A DNA stretch of 13,635 bases from UBA11869 sp964544965. Lineage in GTDB: Bacteria > Pseudomonadota > Gammaproteobacteria > Eutrophobiales > Eutrophobiaceae. The notes under the pieces are model-generated. The model did not search any database. It was not told the origin of the DNA and saw only the letters and a list, made by a program, of their open reading frames with translations. The stretch covers positions 1 through 13,635 of the forward strand of contig CAZJED010000039.1 in the NCBI GenBank assembly GCA_964544965.1, read 5' to 3'. The position numbers and the translations under genes were made by a program. Shown in pieces: positions 1 through 7,196 of this stretch. Positions within the stretch are counted from its first letter, which is position 1. Every line of letters starts with the position of its first letter.

Positions 1-810
1 TACGCATTAGAACCAAATATTAAGGTCATCGCGCCATGGCGAGAATGGGATCTTAACTCACGCGAAAAATTATTAACTTATGCTGAAAATAAAAAAATAC
101 CGATAGAAGGAAAAAAGAAAACTGGTTCGCCATACTCAATGGATGCAAATCTATTGCACATTTCTTATGAGGGTGGGCAACTTGAAGATCCTTGGTGTGC
201 ACCTGAAGAATCTATGTGGCGATGGACAGTCGCACCTGAAGATGCACCTGACTCCGGAGAATCGATTGAGCTTGAATTTAAACAAGGCGACCCAATTGCA
301 TTAAATGGTAAGAAGTTATCGCCAGCAAAACTACTTTTAAGTCTTAATGAACTAGGCGGTAAGCACGGGGTTGGACGAAGTGACATTGTTGAAAATCGTT
401 ATGTTGGAATGAAATCACGCGGCTGTTATGAAACACCCGGTGGCACAATATTGCTTATGGCTCATAGAGCAATGGAATCATTAACGCTTGACCGTGAAGT
501 AATGCATCTTAAAGATGATTTAATGCCTCGCTATGCAAAGCTTATTTATAATGGTTATTGGTGGAGTCCGGAAAGAGAAGCGTTACAAACCTTAATCGAT
601 GAGACACAAACGAGAGTTAATGGTGTAGTAAGATTAAAACTATTTAAGGGCGCTATATCTGTAACTGGGAGAAAATCTGATTCTGACAGTCTTTTTGATG
701 AGACTATCGCAACTTTTGAAGATGACTCTGGTGTTTACGACCAGAAAGATGCTGATGGTTTTATTAAATTAAATGCGCTTCGTCTGAAATTACAAGCAAG
801 AAAGAAATAA
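1..810 (+). CDS. argG: Argininosuccinate synthase, C-terminal part (5' end outside window)
   Basis: Joins citrulline and aspartate, using ATP, to form argininosuccinate in cytoplasmic arginine synthesis. The frame is open from base 1, so an ATG at 139 is internal and not the start; 269 residues are visible of the roughly 400 usual for the family. The segment around 100-200 encodes KTGSPYSMDANLLHISYEGG followed by LEDPW, a conserved ArgG block, and further on come GRSDIVENRYVGMKSRGCYETPGG-type residues at about 375-445, which line the substrate site in the family. The C-terminal helix region (LMPRYAKLIYNGYWWSPE, about 520-570) is also typical. The stop TAA at 808-810 directly abuts the stop codon of the convergent hvfC gene. 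No defect is seen in the visible part. Confidence 0.97.
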   Translation, partial: YALEPNIKVIAPWREWDLNSREKLLTYAENKKIPIEGKKKTGSPYSMDANLLHISYEGGQLEDPWCAPEESMWRWTVAPEDAPDSGESIELEFKQGDPIALNGKKLSPAKLLLSLNELGGKHGVGRSDIVENRYVGMKSRGCYETPGGTILLMAHRAMESLTLDREVMHLKDDLMPRYAKLIYNGYWWSPEREALQTLIDETQTRVNGVVRLKLFKGAISVTGRKSDSDSLFDETIATFEDDSGVYDQKDADGFIKLNALRLKLQARKK

Positions 811-1584
811 TTAGTTATCTTTCACGCCTAATATAATATCTCTATTTTTAAGATTCTGCATAACCTCAGATCCGCCTTTCATAACTATATTCGGATCTAA
901 ATATTTTAATTGACCTGCTATTTGTTGAAGAATTTGCTCTCCTGTTTTATTAGATTTTCTCTGTAATTCTTCGATTAATTTTGCAGCAATTTGATTAAGC
1001 TCAACAAAACCAATCTCATAATGCTGATCACGATAAACAAGCAAATATATGGGCTGCTTAGGTTTCTCCTTTGGAATAAAATCTGAGCTAATTTTATGAA
1101 CGGGCCATTGATATATAAGTGGTTGTACTAATGGGCTGAGTGCTGGAATACCTTTAAGTAAATCCCCATTACGATCCACATTTTCAAAAGAAATTTCTCT
1201 TGGATCAAACAAAAGAGATATTTCAATCCATTCATAATGCGCTAGTTCGATGCAAAATTCGGGTAGTTTTATTTCAGCTTGTTCCTGTTCTAGATAATTT
1301 AAAAATTCCAATGGTAGTTTTGGGAAATAAGGTGTTTTTGAAATATGTTTTTTAACGAACCCACGTAATATTATATGCCACTCATCATCATGAATTACTT
1401 GTCGTAAAACGGGAAAACTATTAGCAATGAAACTTTTGATATTGCGAAAGACGAGATCTGCATATATGGACATACGTCTTGGCTCAATATCTTCAGGTAT
1501 TGGTGAGTTTTCAGGATCACGCACATACTGAGTAAAAATATGTTGTTGTTTGAATATTCCTTCTAAAACTTTTTTCTCAGACAT
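811..1584 (-). CDS. hvfC: HvfC/BufC-type RiPP maturation partner (DUF2063)
   Basis: A DUF2063-family protein of 257 residues from the chosen start. In this family it partners the DUF692 enzyme, presenting the precursor peptide for modification. The N-terminal domain carries RMSIYADLVFRNIKSFIANS followed by FPVLRQVI, the family signature. The C-terminal half has LLVYRDQHYEIGFVELN, also typical. An ATG at 1599 would add five residues (MRVVE), but it has no ribosome binding site. The ATG at 1584 has GAGGG eight bases upstream and overlaps the hvfB stop (ATGTCTGA), so I prefer it; the coupling suggests co-translation with hvfB. The gene ends flush against argG. Family assignment is firm; the biochemical role is carried over from HvfC/BufC systems. 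Confidence 0.88.
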   Translation of the reverse strand: MSEKKVLEGIFKQQHIFTQYVRDPENSPIPEDIEPRRMSIYADLVFRNIKSFIANSFPVLRQVIHDDEWHIILRGFVKKHISKTPYFPKLPLEFLNYLEQEQAEIKLPEFCIELAHYEWIEISLLFDPREISFENVDRNGDLLKGIPALSPLVQPLIYQWPVHKISSDFIPKEKPKQPIYLLVYRDQHYEIGFVELNQIAAKLIEELQRKSNKTGEQILQQIAGQLKYLDPNIVMKGGSEVMQNLKNRDIILGVKDN

Positions 1585-2422
1585 TTCTACAACCCTCATT
1601 CGTATACGCAGATTGTATTGACTTTATCTTACCTACCTCTTCTAATAATTTATTAATCTCTGGAATATTAAAATCTCTCTCAAGCAAAGTTGGAAATACA
1701 TCGAAATATTTATAGGATTTTTTTAGTAATGCCCAAACTGGATCGATAACGTCAGAGCCGTGTGTATCGACTAATAAATCTTTAGCCTCATTATAATGAC
1801 CGGCAATATGTGCATAGACAATGCGTTCTTTTGGTAATGACCTCATAAAATCTTCCGCATTGTAGTGATGATTAATACTGTTAACGTATATATTGTTAAT
1901 ATCAATTAATAAATCACAATCAGCTTCATCGAGAACTTTATTAATAAATTCTATCTCGTTTATTTTTTTAAAAGGTGCGGCATAGTAAGAAACATTTTCA
2001 ATAGCGATTCGTTTACCAATAATCTCTTGTGCTTGTTTAATTCTAGACGAAACGTGTTTGATAGCTTCCTCGGTAAACGGTATCGGCATTAAATCGTAAA
2101 GGTGGCCTTCGTCAGCACAATAGCTAAGATGTTCGCTATATACCCTTATATTATGTGTATTGATAAATTTCTTAACGGATTTTAAAAATTTAATATCTAA
2201 TGGAGCTGTCCCGCCAAGGTTTAGGGAAAGCCCATGACAAACGAAAGGAATTTTCTCAGTTAATGATCGAAAATTATGGCCGGGACGTCCTCCAATATTA
2301 ATCCAATTCTCGGGAGCAACCTCCATAAAATCAACTTCATTTGGAAAATCATCGGCAATTTCTTTTAAAAAAGTCCGTCGCAGACCAAGACCCGTGCCAT
2401 AAACAGAATAGTTCTTCGACAT
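1577..2422 (-). CDS. hvfB: HvfB/BufB-type multinuclear iron oxidative enzyme (MNIO, DUF692)
   Basis: 281 residues, the normal length of a DUF692 TIM-barrel enzyme. Members bind two or three iron atoms and oxidatively modify cysteines in a ribosomally made peptide; in HvfB/BufB systems the products are copper-binding heterocycle or thioamide groups on EGKC cysteines. Family motifs are visible in order: GTGLGLR (9-15), DFMEVAPENW (31-40), HGLSLNLGG (63-71), YSEHLSYC (95-102) with GHLYDLMPIPFTEEA after it, IAIENVSYY (139-147), CDLLIDINNIYVNS (169-182), YAHIAGH (203-209), VDTHG (218-222) and TLLERD (245-250). These supply the expected His, Glu, Asp and Asn metal ligands, so the enzyme looks intact. 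It starts 30 bases after the end of the GEGKC frame of hvfA, with no clear ribosome binding site, and overlaps hvfC by 8 bases. Confidence 0.93.
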   Translation of the reverse strand: MSKNYSVYGTGLGLRRTFLKEIADDFPNEVDFMEVAPENWINIGGRPGHNFRSLTEKIPFVCHGLSLNLGGTAPLDIKFLKSVKKFINTHNIRVYSEHLSYCADEGHLYDLMPIPFTEEAIKHVSSRIKQAQEIIGKRIAIENVSYYAAPFKKINEIEFINKVLDEADCDLLIDINNIYVNSINHHYNAEDFMRSLPKERIVYAHIAGHYNEAKDLLVDTHGSDVIDPVWALLKKSYKYFDVFPTLLERDFNIPEINKLLEEVGKIKSIQSAYTNEGCRNV

Positions 2423-2452
2423 TTCAATTATGCGAATTTCAAACCCTGAAAT

Positions 2453-2682
2453 TTAGGTTTCTTTACTCCCACACTTACCTTCACCACACTTACCTTCACC
2501 ACACTTACCTTCACCACACTTACCTTCACCACATGAGCATCAGCAACCATATATCCGCTTTCAAGTGATGTAACTTCAAAAGGATTTTCAGTTGCAAGCG
2601 CAGCAGGGCTTACTGTTAAGCTTATTGTAAAACTTGCGCCTAATGCGGTGCTTAACGGACTTATTTTCTTTTTATTTGTCAT
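2453..2682 (-). CDS. hvfA: HvfA-family copper-binding RiPP precursor, reading frame broken
   Basis: Precursor substrate of the adjacent HvfB/HvfC pair. From ATG 2682 (GGAG nine bases upstream) the first frame gives a Lys-rich N-terminus, a hydrophobic stretch (about 10-30) ending ALA, which is a Sec signal peptide with likely cleavage after residue 30, and then ENPFEVTSLESGYMVADAH. This matches the HvfA type of leader, commonly ENPF followed by SGYMVA. After His50 the same frame reads four VVKVS units and ends at 2428, giving 84 residues with no cysteine. One frame over, the same DNA reads GEGKC four times, then GSKET and TAA at 2453-2455, which is the family's modified motif. Joining them needs one missing base (for example DAH-G-GEGKC), two extra bases (GT at 2531-2532), or a -1 shift (DAH-C-GEGKC). 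Mutation, base error or recoding cannot be told apart here. No slippery heptamer is seen. Confidence 0.85.
2471..2530 (-). repeat. Four perfect 15-bp tandem repeats encoding GEGKC
   Basis: Four identical head-to-tail copies of a 15-base unit (GGTGAAGGTAAGTGT on the minus strand) lie at 2471-2485, 2486-2500, 2501-2515 and 2516-2530. In the functional frame each encodes Gly-Glu-Gly-Lys-Cys; in the frame continuous with the hvfA start codon they read VVKVS, and the third frame contains stops. Because the unit is a multiple of three, gain or loss of copies changes the number of metal-binding units without changing frame. Identity at every base, including third positions, indicates recent slippage or homogenisation. 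Confidence 0.97.
2531..2535 (-). other. Point where the hvfA frame must change
   Basis: On the minus strand the sequence runs GAT GCT CAT, then GT, then the first GGTGAAGGTAAGTGT unit. The leader frame is read through CAT (2535-2533); the GEGKC frame begins at 2530. The two bases at 2532-2531 put them out of register. In the GEGKC frame an upstream stop (TGA) lies about ten bases before the repeats, so the repeats cannot be reached from another upstream start in that frame. Confidence 0.85.
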
Positions 2683-2691
2683 AATTAAAAT

Positions 2692-2695
2692 CTCC
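2692..2695 (-). promoter_or_regulatory. Ribosome binding site of hvfA
   Basis: GGAG on the minus strand, nine bases before ATG at 2682. It is the best Shine-Dalgarno match in the hvf cluster and supports the start codon of the leader frame. It lies within a 12-base string also found upstream of lysS. Confidence 0.65.
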
Positions 2696-2704
2696 GATAA
2701 AAAT
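2693..2704 (-). repeat. 12-base string shared by the lysS and hvfA leaders, copy 2
   Basis: Second exact copy of the minus-strand string ATTTTTATCGGA, partner of 4249-4260. In this copy the 3' end forms part of the hvfA ribosome binding site (CGGAG), which may by itself explain part of the match. Confidence 0.5.
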
Positions 2705-2723
2705 ATCCTTAAAAATAAGAATT

Positions 2724-4211
2724 CTATTTTTGTCTCATATGAGGAAACAAAATTACATCCCTAATTGATGGTGAATCAGTCAAAAGCATCACTAACCTGT
2801 CAATACCAATCCCTTCGCCTGCTGTTGGCGGCATACCATATTCTAACGCTTTTATATAATCATCATCAAAATGCATGGCTTCAGCATCTCCGGCTTTTTT
2901 CTCCTCTACTTGCTTATTAAAACGTTCTGCTTGGTCTTCAGGGTCATTTAATTCTGAAAACCCATTGGCAATTTCACGTCCTGCAATAAAAAACTCAAAT
3001 CTATCGGTAACAAAAGGATCATCGCTATTCTTTCTCGCAAGCGGAGAGACCTCCGTTGGATACTGAGTTATAAATGTTGGTGATAATAATTTTGACTCTA
3101 CCGTTTTTTCAAAAATTTCTATCTGAATCTTGCCTAATCCATAATTATCTTCAAGAGGGATTTCTAATTTTTCAGCAACCTTGCGAATCTTCTCTAATGA
3201 TTGGAGATCACTATCCTTAATTGCTTTATTATGTTCCAAAATAGATTCGAATACGGTCATTCGAGTAAAAGGTTTTTCTAAATCATATGTCTCACCTTGA
3301 TAGCTCACTTGATTACTGTCAAAAAGATTTGAAGTTAGTTTACGTATCATATCCTCAGTTAAGTTCATGAGATCCTCATAATCAGAATAAGCTTGATAGA
3401 ACTCAAGCATAGTAAATTCTGGATTATGGCGAGGTGACAAACCTTCATTACGAAAACTACGATTGATTTCAAATACTTTTTCGAAACCCCCAACAACCAA
3501 ACGCTTTAAATATAATTCTGGGGCGATACGAAGAAAAAGCTCCATATCTAAACTATTATGATGCGTTATAAATGGGCGTGCTGTAGCGCCTCCGGGAATC
3601 ACATGCATCATCGGTGTTTCTACTTCTATATAATTTTCATTGCTTAAGTATGAACGCAAAAATTCTATGACCTGAGATCGAATCTTAAATGTATTTCGAG
3701 TCTCTTCATTCATAATTAAATCAACATATCGTTGTCGATAACGAATTTCTTGATCTGTTAATCCATGAAATTTTTCAGGTAACGGCTGTAATGACTTGGT
3801 TAATAATTCAATTGAATCAACATGAATACTAAGTTCGCCCTTATTAGTTTTCATCATGGTGCCGGTCGCACCAATAATGTCGCCAATATCCCATTTCTTA
3901 AACCCATCGTTATAGACGCCATCGGCTAAATCATCTCGCCTCACATATAATTGAATTTTTCCTGACATATCTTGTATATGAGAAAAAGATGCTTTGCCCA
4001 TTACTCGCCGACTCATCATTCGTCCTGCAACAGCAACCTTGACTGATTCATTTTCAAGTTCTTCTTTAGAGCTATCTTGAAATTGAGAAAATAGATCGGC
4101 AGCTAGTGAATCACGCTTAAATTTATTAGTGTAAGCATTACCGGTTTTTCTTAACTCTTCCAAATCTTGACGACGCTGTGCAACTAAATCGTTTTCGTTT
4201 TCAGTACTCAT
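2724..4211 (-). CDS. lysS: Lysyl-tRNA synthetase, class II
   Basis: Charges tRNA-Lys with lysine. At 495 residues it is the usual bacterial length. An OB-fold anticodon-binding domain occupies about 55-145 (VAVAGRMMSRRVMGKASFSH). The class II catalytic core follows: motif 1 near 178-209 (IEVETPMMHVIPGGA), motif 2 near 247-271 (FEINRSFRNEGLSPRHNPEF) and motif 3 at the C-terminus (GIGIDRLVMLL, then RDVILFPHMR). The ATG at 4211 is the only reasonable start; its GGAG lies about 19 bases upstream, further than optimal. It follows prfB by 73 bases, as in the prfB-lysS pair of enteric bacteria, and precedes hvfA by 41 bases with no terminator visible between. Nothing suggests damage. Confidence 0.97.
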   Translation of the reverse strand: MSTENENDLVAQRRQDLEELRKTGNAYTNKFKRDSLAADLFSQFQDSSKEELENESVKVAVAGRMMSRRVMGKASFSHIQDMSGKIQLYVRRDDLADGVYNDGFKKWDIGDIIGATGTMMKTNKGELSIHVDSIELLTKSLQPLPEKFHGLTDQEIRYRQRYVDLIMNEETRNTFKIRSQVIEFLRSYLSNENYIEVETPMMHVIPGGATARPFITHHNSLDMELFLRIAPELYLKRLVVGGFEKVFEINRSFRNEGLSPRHNPEFTMLEFYQAYSDYEDLMNLTEDMIRKLTSNLFDSNQVSYQGETYDLEKPFTRMTVFESILEHNKAIKDSDLQSLEKIRKVAEKLEIPLEDNYGLGKIQIEIFEKTVESKLLSPTFITQYPTEVSPLARKNSDDPFVTDRFEFFIAGREIANGFSELNDPEDQAERFNKQVEEKKAGDAEAMHFDDDYIKALEYGMPPTAGEGIGIDRLVMLLTDSPSIRDVILFPHMRQK

Positions 4212-4248
4212 ATGATATTTGTAATAATTACTCCAAAAATATTCAGTT

Positions 4249-4260
4249 TCCGATAAAAAT
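4249..4260 (-). repeat. 12-base string shared by the lysS and hvfA leaders, copy 1
   Basis: The minus-strand string ATTTTTATCGGA is found upstream of lysS here and exactly repeated upstream of hvfA at 2693-2704. Both copies lie between genes, in otherwise AT-rich spacers. Chance is possible given the composition; a shared regulatory element is only a suggestion. Confidence 0.5.
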
Positions 4261-4284
4261 CATTATATTTATAAGATAAAAATA

Positions 4285-5383
4285 TTATAGCCCACTCTTT
4301 AAACTCGCCTCAATGAAGGCATCTAAATCACCATCCAATACTGCTTGTGTATTTCCTGTTTCGACAGATGTTCTTAAATCTTTAATGCGTGACTGATCAA
4401 GTACATATGACCGAATCTGACTACCCCATCCTATATCAGCTTTTGAATCTTCTAAAGCTTGTTTTTCTGAATGTAGTTTCTTCATTTCAAATTCATATAA
4501 TTTTGCTCTTAATTGTTTCATTGCGTGGTCTTTATTTTTGTGTTGAGAACGGTCATTTTGACACTGAGCAACGATGCCGCTCGGTATATGAGTCAACCTA
4601 ACCGCGGAATCTGTTTTATTGACATGTTGTCCGCCTGCTCCACTCGCTCGGTAAGTATCAATACGGAGATCCGCTGAATTTATATCGATTTCGATATTGT
4701 CATCAATCTCCGGAGAAACAAAAACAGAGGCAAATGATGTATGTCTGCGATTTCCAGAATCAAATGGAGATTTTCTAACCAGACGATGGACCCCAGTTTC
4801 AGTACGTAACCATCCGAAGGCGTGATCGCCAATATATTGAATCGTTGCGCTTTTTATTCCAGCAACATCACCAGGTGAAACTTCAAGTAATTCTGTCTTA
4901 AAATCGTGTTGCTCCCCCCAGCGCAGATACATGCGAAGTAACATCTCAGCCCAGTCCTGTGCTTCAGTGCCACCGGATCCCGATTGAATATCAACAAACG
5001 CGTTATTAGCGTCCATTTCCCCGGAGAACATACGTCTAAACTCAAGCTTACCCAATTGTGTCTCGTTAGCATCGAGGTCTTCTAGCACTGTAGCGACGGT
5101 CTCCCCATCACTTTCCTCTTCGGCGAGTTTCAAAAATTCTGTTGATTCTGTGAGTGACTTTTCTAAAGAATCTATCGTGTTGACAATGCTCTCGAGTCTT
5201 GCGCGTTCTTTTCCAAGTTCCTGAGCAACTTCAGGGTTATCCCATACATCAGGTTGTTCAAGCTCCTTTAAAACCTCTGTCAAACGATCCGACTTTTCTT
5301 CGTATTCAAAGATACCCCCTTAACGATTGAACACGTGATTTCATATCAGAAATTCTAGTAAGCAATGGGTTTATTTCGAGCAT
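4285..5383 (-). CDS. prfB: Peptide chain release factor 2, with programmed +1 frameshift
   Basis: Recognises UGA and UAA stop codons and triggers peptide release. A contiguous reading frame exists only from a TTG at 5283, but the real start is ATG at 5383. That short frame encodes MLEINPLLTRISDMKSRVQS, then LRGYL, and stops at codon 26 (TGA, 5306-5308). A +1 shift at CTT-TGA continues as EYEEKSDRLTEVLKELEQPDV and gives 365 residues, equal to E. coli RF2. In full-length numbering the stop-codon-reading SPF motif is at 205-207 and the catalytic GGQ is at 250-252, the same positions as in E. coli; residue 246 is Ala. It lies 70 bases after recJ and 73 before lysS. Output should be autoregulated: low RF2 favours frameshifting at its own UGA. 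Confidence 0.97.
5306..5320 (-). promoter_or_regulatory. prfB programmed +1 frameshift site
   Basis: Minus strand AGGGGGTATCTTTGA: an internal Shine-Dalgarno-like AGGGGG (5320-5315), three bases of spacing, the slippery CTT codon (5311-5309) and in-frame TGA (5308-5306). Spacing and sequence match the classical prfB recoding element. The base after TGA is A, where the best-known examples have C. Confidence 0.96.
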
Positions 5384-5418
5384 TTAATTAGACACCTAAC
5401 AATTGAGAAAAGTACTTT

Positions 5419-5424
5419 ATTATA
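5419..5424 (-). promoter_or_regulatory. Possible prfB -10 element
   Basis: A perfect TATAAT on the minus strand in the recJ-prfB spacer, about 35 bases before the prfB ATG, would give a leader of roughly 30 bases. No convincing -35 is seen at 16-18 bases, and the spacer is AT-rich, so this is tentative. It would let prfB-lysS (and perhaps hvf) be transcribed apart from recJ. Confidence 0.35.
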
Positions 5425-5453
5425 ATGGAATCTTGTTAGATAGTAATAAAAAA

Positions 5454-7184
5454 TTAAGACGGCTCAATATGTTCAATAAATAATTGAACCTGAGAATTAC
5501 CTTGAAAATCATTGATACCTAAACGATAAGTAGAAAGAATCTGATCTGTTTCTGGTGGCCAATTTGTATCGGTCATGTTAAATGCAATTGCATCGAGTGG
5601 CGTGTGGTTATCTTTTGATTGAAGCTTAAGTTTAAGATGATTTTTACCGACGACACGTTTATCTAATATTTTAAATAAACCTGCAAATGTTGGTTCTGGG
5701 AAAGATTGCCCCCAGGGGCCAGCATCTTGAATAGCTAACGCCAGTGGTAGTGTAAAATCCTCATCTGATAATTCCCCGTCTGTCAAATACTCATCCTCTA
5801 ATTTATCAGAGGATATGTGCTGACTAACAACTTTATCAAATGCGTTTGAGAAATTTTCGTAATGGGATTCTTTTATCGTTAAACCTGCGGCCATTGCATG
5901 ACCGCCAAAAGTAAGTATGAGTTCAGGGTGAAGTTTTGCTATCTCATCAAACACATCTTTGATATGTAATTCACTTATAGAACGTGCTGATCCTTTAAGA
6001 GTGTCCTGATTTTCCTTTGCAAAAACTATGGCAGGGCGATTAAATTTCTCTTTAATCTTAGATGCCAATATCCCAACAACACCCTGATGCCAGTCTTTGT
6101 TATATATGCAAATGCTATGGGGAATTTCCCCTGAAGTACTTTGCAGATATTTTTCTAATTCAGCTAGTGCTTCTTCTTGCATATCATCTTGAATTTTACG
6201 ACGTTCAGTATTCAGTCTATTGAGTTTCTCTGCAATTTCTATTGCATTGTCTTCATCATCTGCCAACAGACATTCAATGCCAAGTGACATATCGGTTAAA
6301 CGACCAGCTGCATTTAATCTAGGAGCAACAGCAAAACTTAGATCTGATGATGTTAATTTATTCAATTGCCGTCCTGCCTGATTTAATAATGCATTAATAC
6401 CAGGCTTTGATTTATTCTTCTTTATAAGTTTTAAACCATGCGCAACCATTGTTCGATTGTTCTTATCTAGTGGAACAAGATCTGCAATCGTTCCTAATGC
6501 AACTAAATCAAGAAAGTTTGCTAAATTTGGATAATTAATATTATTATTCTTAAACCAGTTTTTTTCTTTTAATTTTGCACGTAATGCCAGAAGGATATAA
6601 AAAATAACACCAACCCCAGCCAAGTTTTTACTCGGGAATCTGTCGTCTGCAAGCTGCGGATTTATTATCACATCAGCATTCGGTAATTCCCTGCCTGGTA
6701 AATGATGATCTGTAATCAGCACTTTAATACCATTTTTTCTTGCACATTCAACACCACAAATACTAGAAATACCATTATCAACAGTTATTATTAAATCTGG
6801 GTCATAGCCCAATGCAATATCAACTATCTCTGGAGATAACCCGTAACCATGTTCAAATCGATTCGGAACAACATAAATAACATCCTTCGCGCCCATTGCT
6901 GTCAAACCGCGTATTGCTAATGCGCAACTCGTGGCACCATCTGCATCAAAATCAGCTACGATTAATATTCTTTTTTTCTTCTCTAACATCTCCTCTAACA
7001 AAATAACTGCGTCATTAATTCCGCTAAGTTTTTCAAATGGTATTAAAGAGCCAAGCGAGTAATCTAAATCTTTACTAGATTTAATATTTCTTGAGGCGTA
7101 GACACGTTTTAATACTGGATGAATAAGATCCGGAAGATCAATGTTATTTGGTACTTCCCTGTGAATTATTTTTTTATTTTGCAT
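5454..7184 (-). CDS. recJ: Single-stranded-DNA-specific exonuclease RecJ
   Basis: A 5'-3' exonuclease on single-stranded DNA used in recombination, mismatch and base excision repair. At 576 residues it is full length for the family. DHH-domain metal-binding motifs are in place: VADFDADGAT (76-85), TVDNG (134-138), TDHHLPG (158-164), LDLVALGTIADLVPL (225-239). The linker has APRLNAAGRL (287-296). The DHHA1 half shows WHQGVVGI (365-372), KGSARS (397-402) and GGHAMAAGLTI (427-437), and a C-terminal OB-fold region follows. The ATG at 7184 starts 12 bases after the RpfE-like gene, so the two are probably one transcript. The recJ-prfB-lysS order is common in gammaproteobacteria. Confidence 0.97.
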   Translation of the reverse strand: MQNKKIIHREVPNNIDLPDLIHPVLKRVYASRNIKSSKDLDYSLGSLIPFEKLSGINDAVILLEEMLEKKKRILIVADFDADGATSCALAIRGLTAMGAKDVIYVVPNRFEHGYGLSPEIVDIALGYDPDLIITVDNGISSICGVECARKNGIKVLITDHHLPGRELPNADVIINPQLADDRFPSKNLAGVGVIFYILLALRAKLKEKNWFKNNNINYPNLANFLDLVALGTIADLVPLDKNNRTMVAHGLKLIKKNKSKPGINALLNQAGRQLNKLTSSDLSFAVAPRLNAAGRLTDMSLGIECLLADDEDNAIEIAEKLNRLNTERRKIQDDMQEEALAELEKYLQSTSGEIPHSICIYNKDWHQGVVGILASKIKEKFNRPAIVFAKENQDTLKGSARSISELHIKDVFDEIAKLHPELILTFGGHAMAAGLTIKESHYENFSNAFDKVVSQHISSDKLEDEYLTDGELSDEDFTLPLALAIQDAGPWGQSFPEPTFAGLFKILDKRVVGKNHLKLKLQSKDNHTPLDAIAFNMTDTNWPPETDQILSTYRLGINDFQGNSQVQLFIEHIEPS

Positions 7185-7196
7185 AAATAATTTTCT

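Noticed and set aside
2471..2530. Short tandem repeat as a CRISPR array or non-coding minisatellite
   Set aside because: Units are 15 bases, contiguous with no spacers, and encode the known GEGKC motif beside DUF692 and DUF2063 genes.
2525..2540. Classical programmed -1 ribosomal frameshift in hvfA
   Set aside because: No slippery heptamer (X XXY YYZ) and no clear downstream pseudoknot are visible at the crossing point. A -1 slip is kept only as an untested option.
2341..2568. Plus-strand frame with HTYLHH repeats opposite hvfA
   Set aside because: It is the antisense reading of the 15-bp repeats and the hvfB start. It has no ribosome binding site and no family resemblance; the repeat is explained by GEGKC coding on the minus strand.
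4262..4267. TATAAT upstream of lysS as a separate promoter
   Set aside because: A -10 match exists on the minus strand, but the -35 position falls in the prfB end with no match, and the spacer is so AT-rich that such matches are expected.
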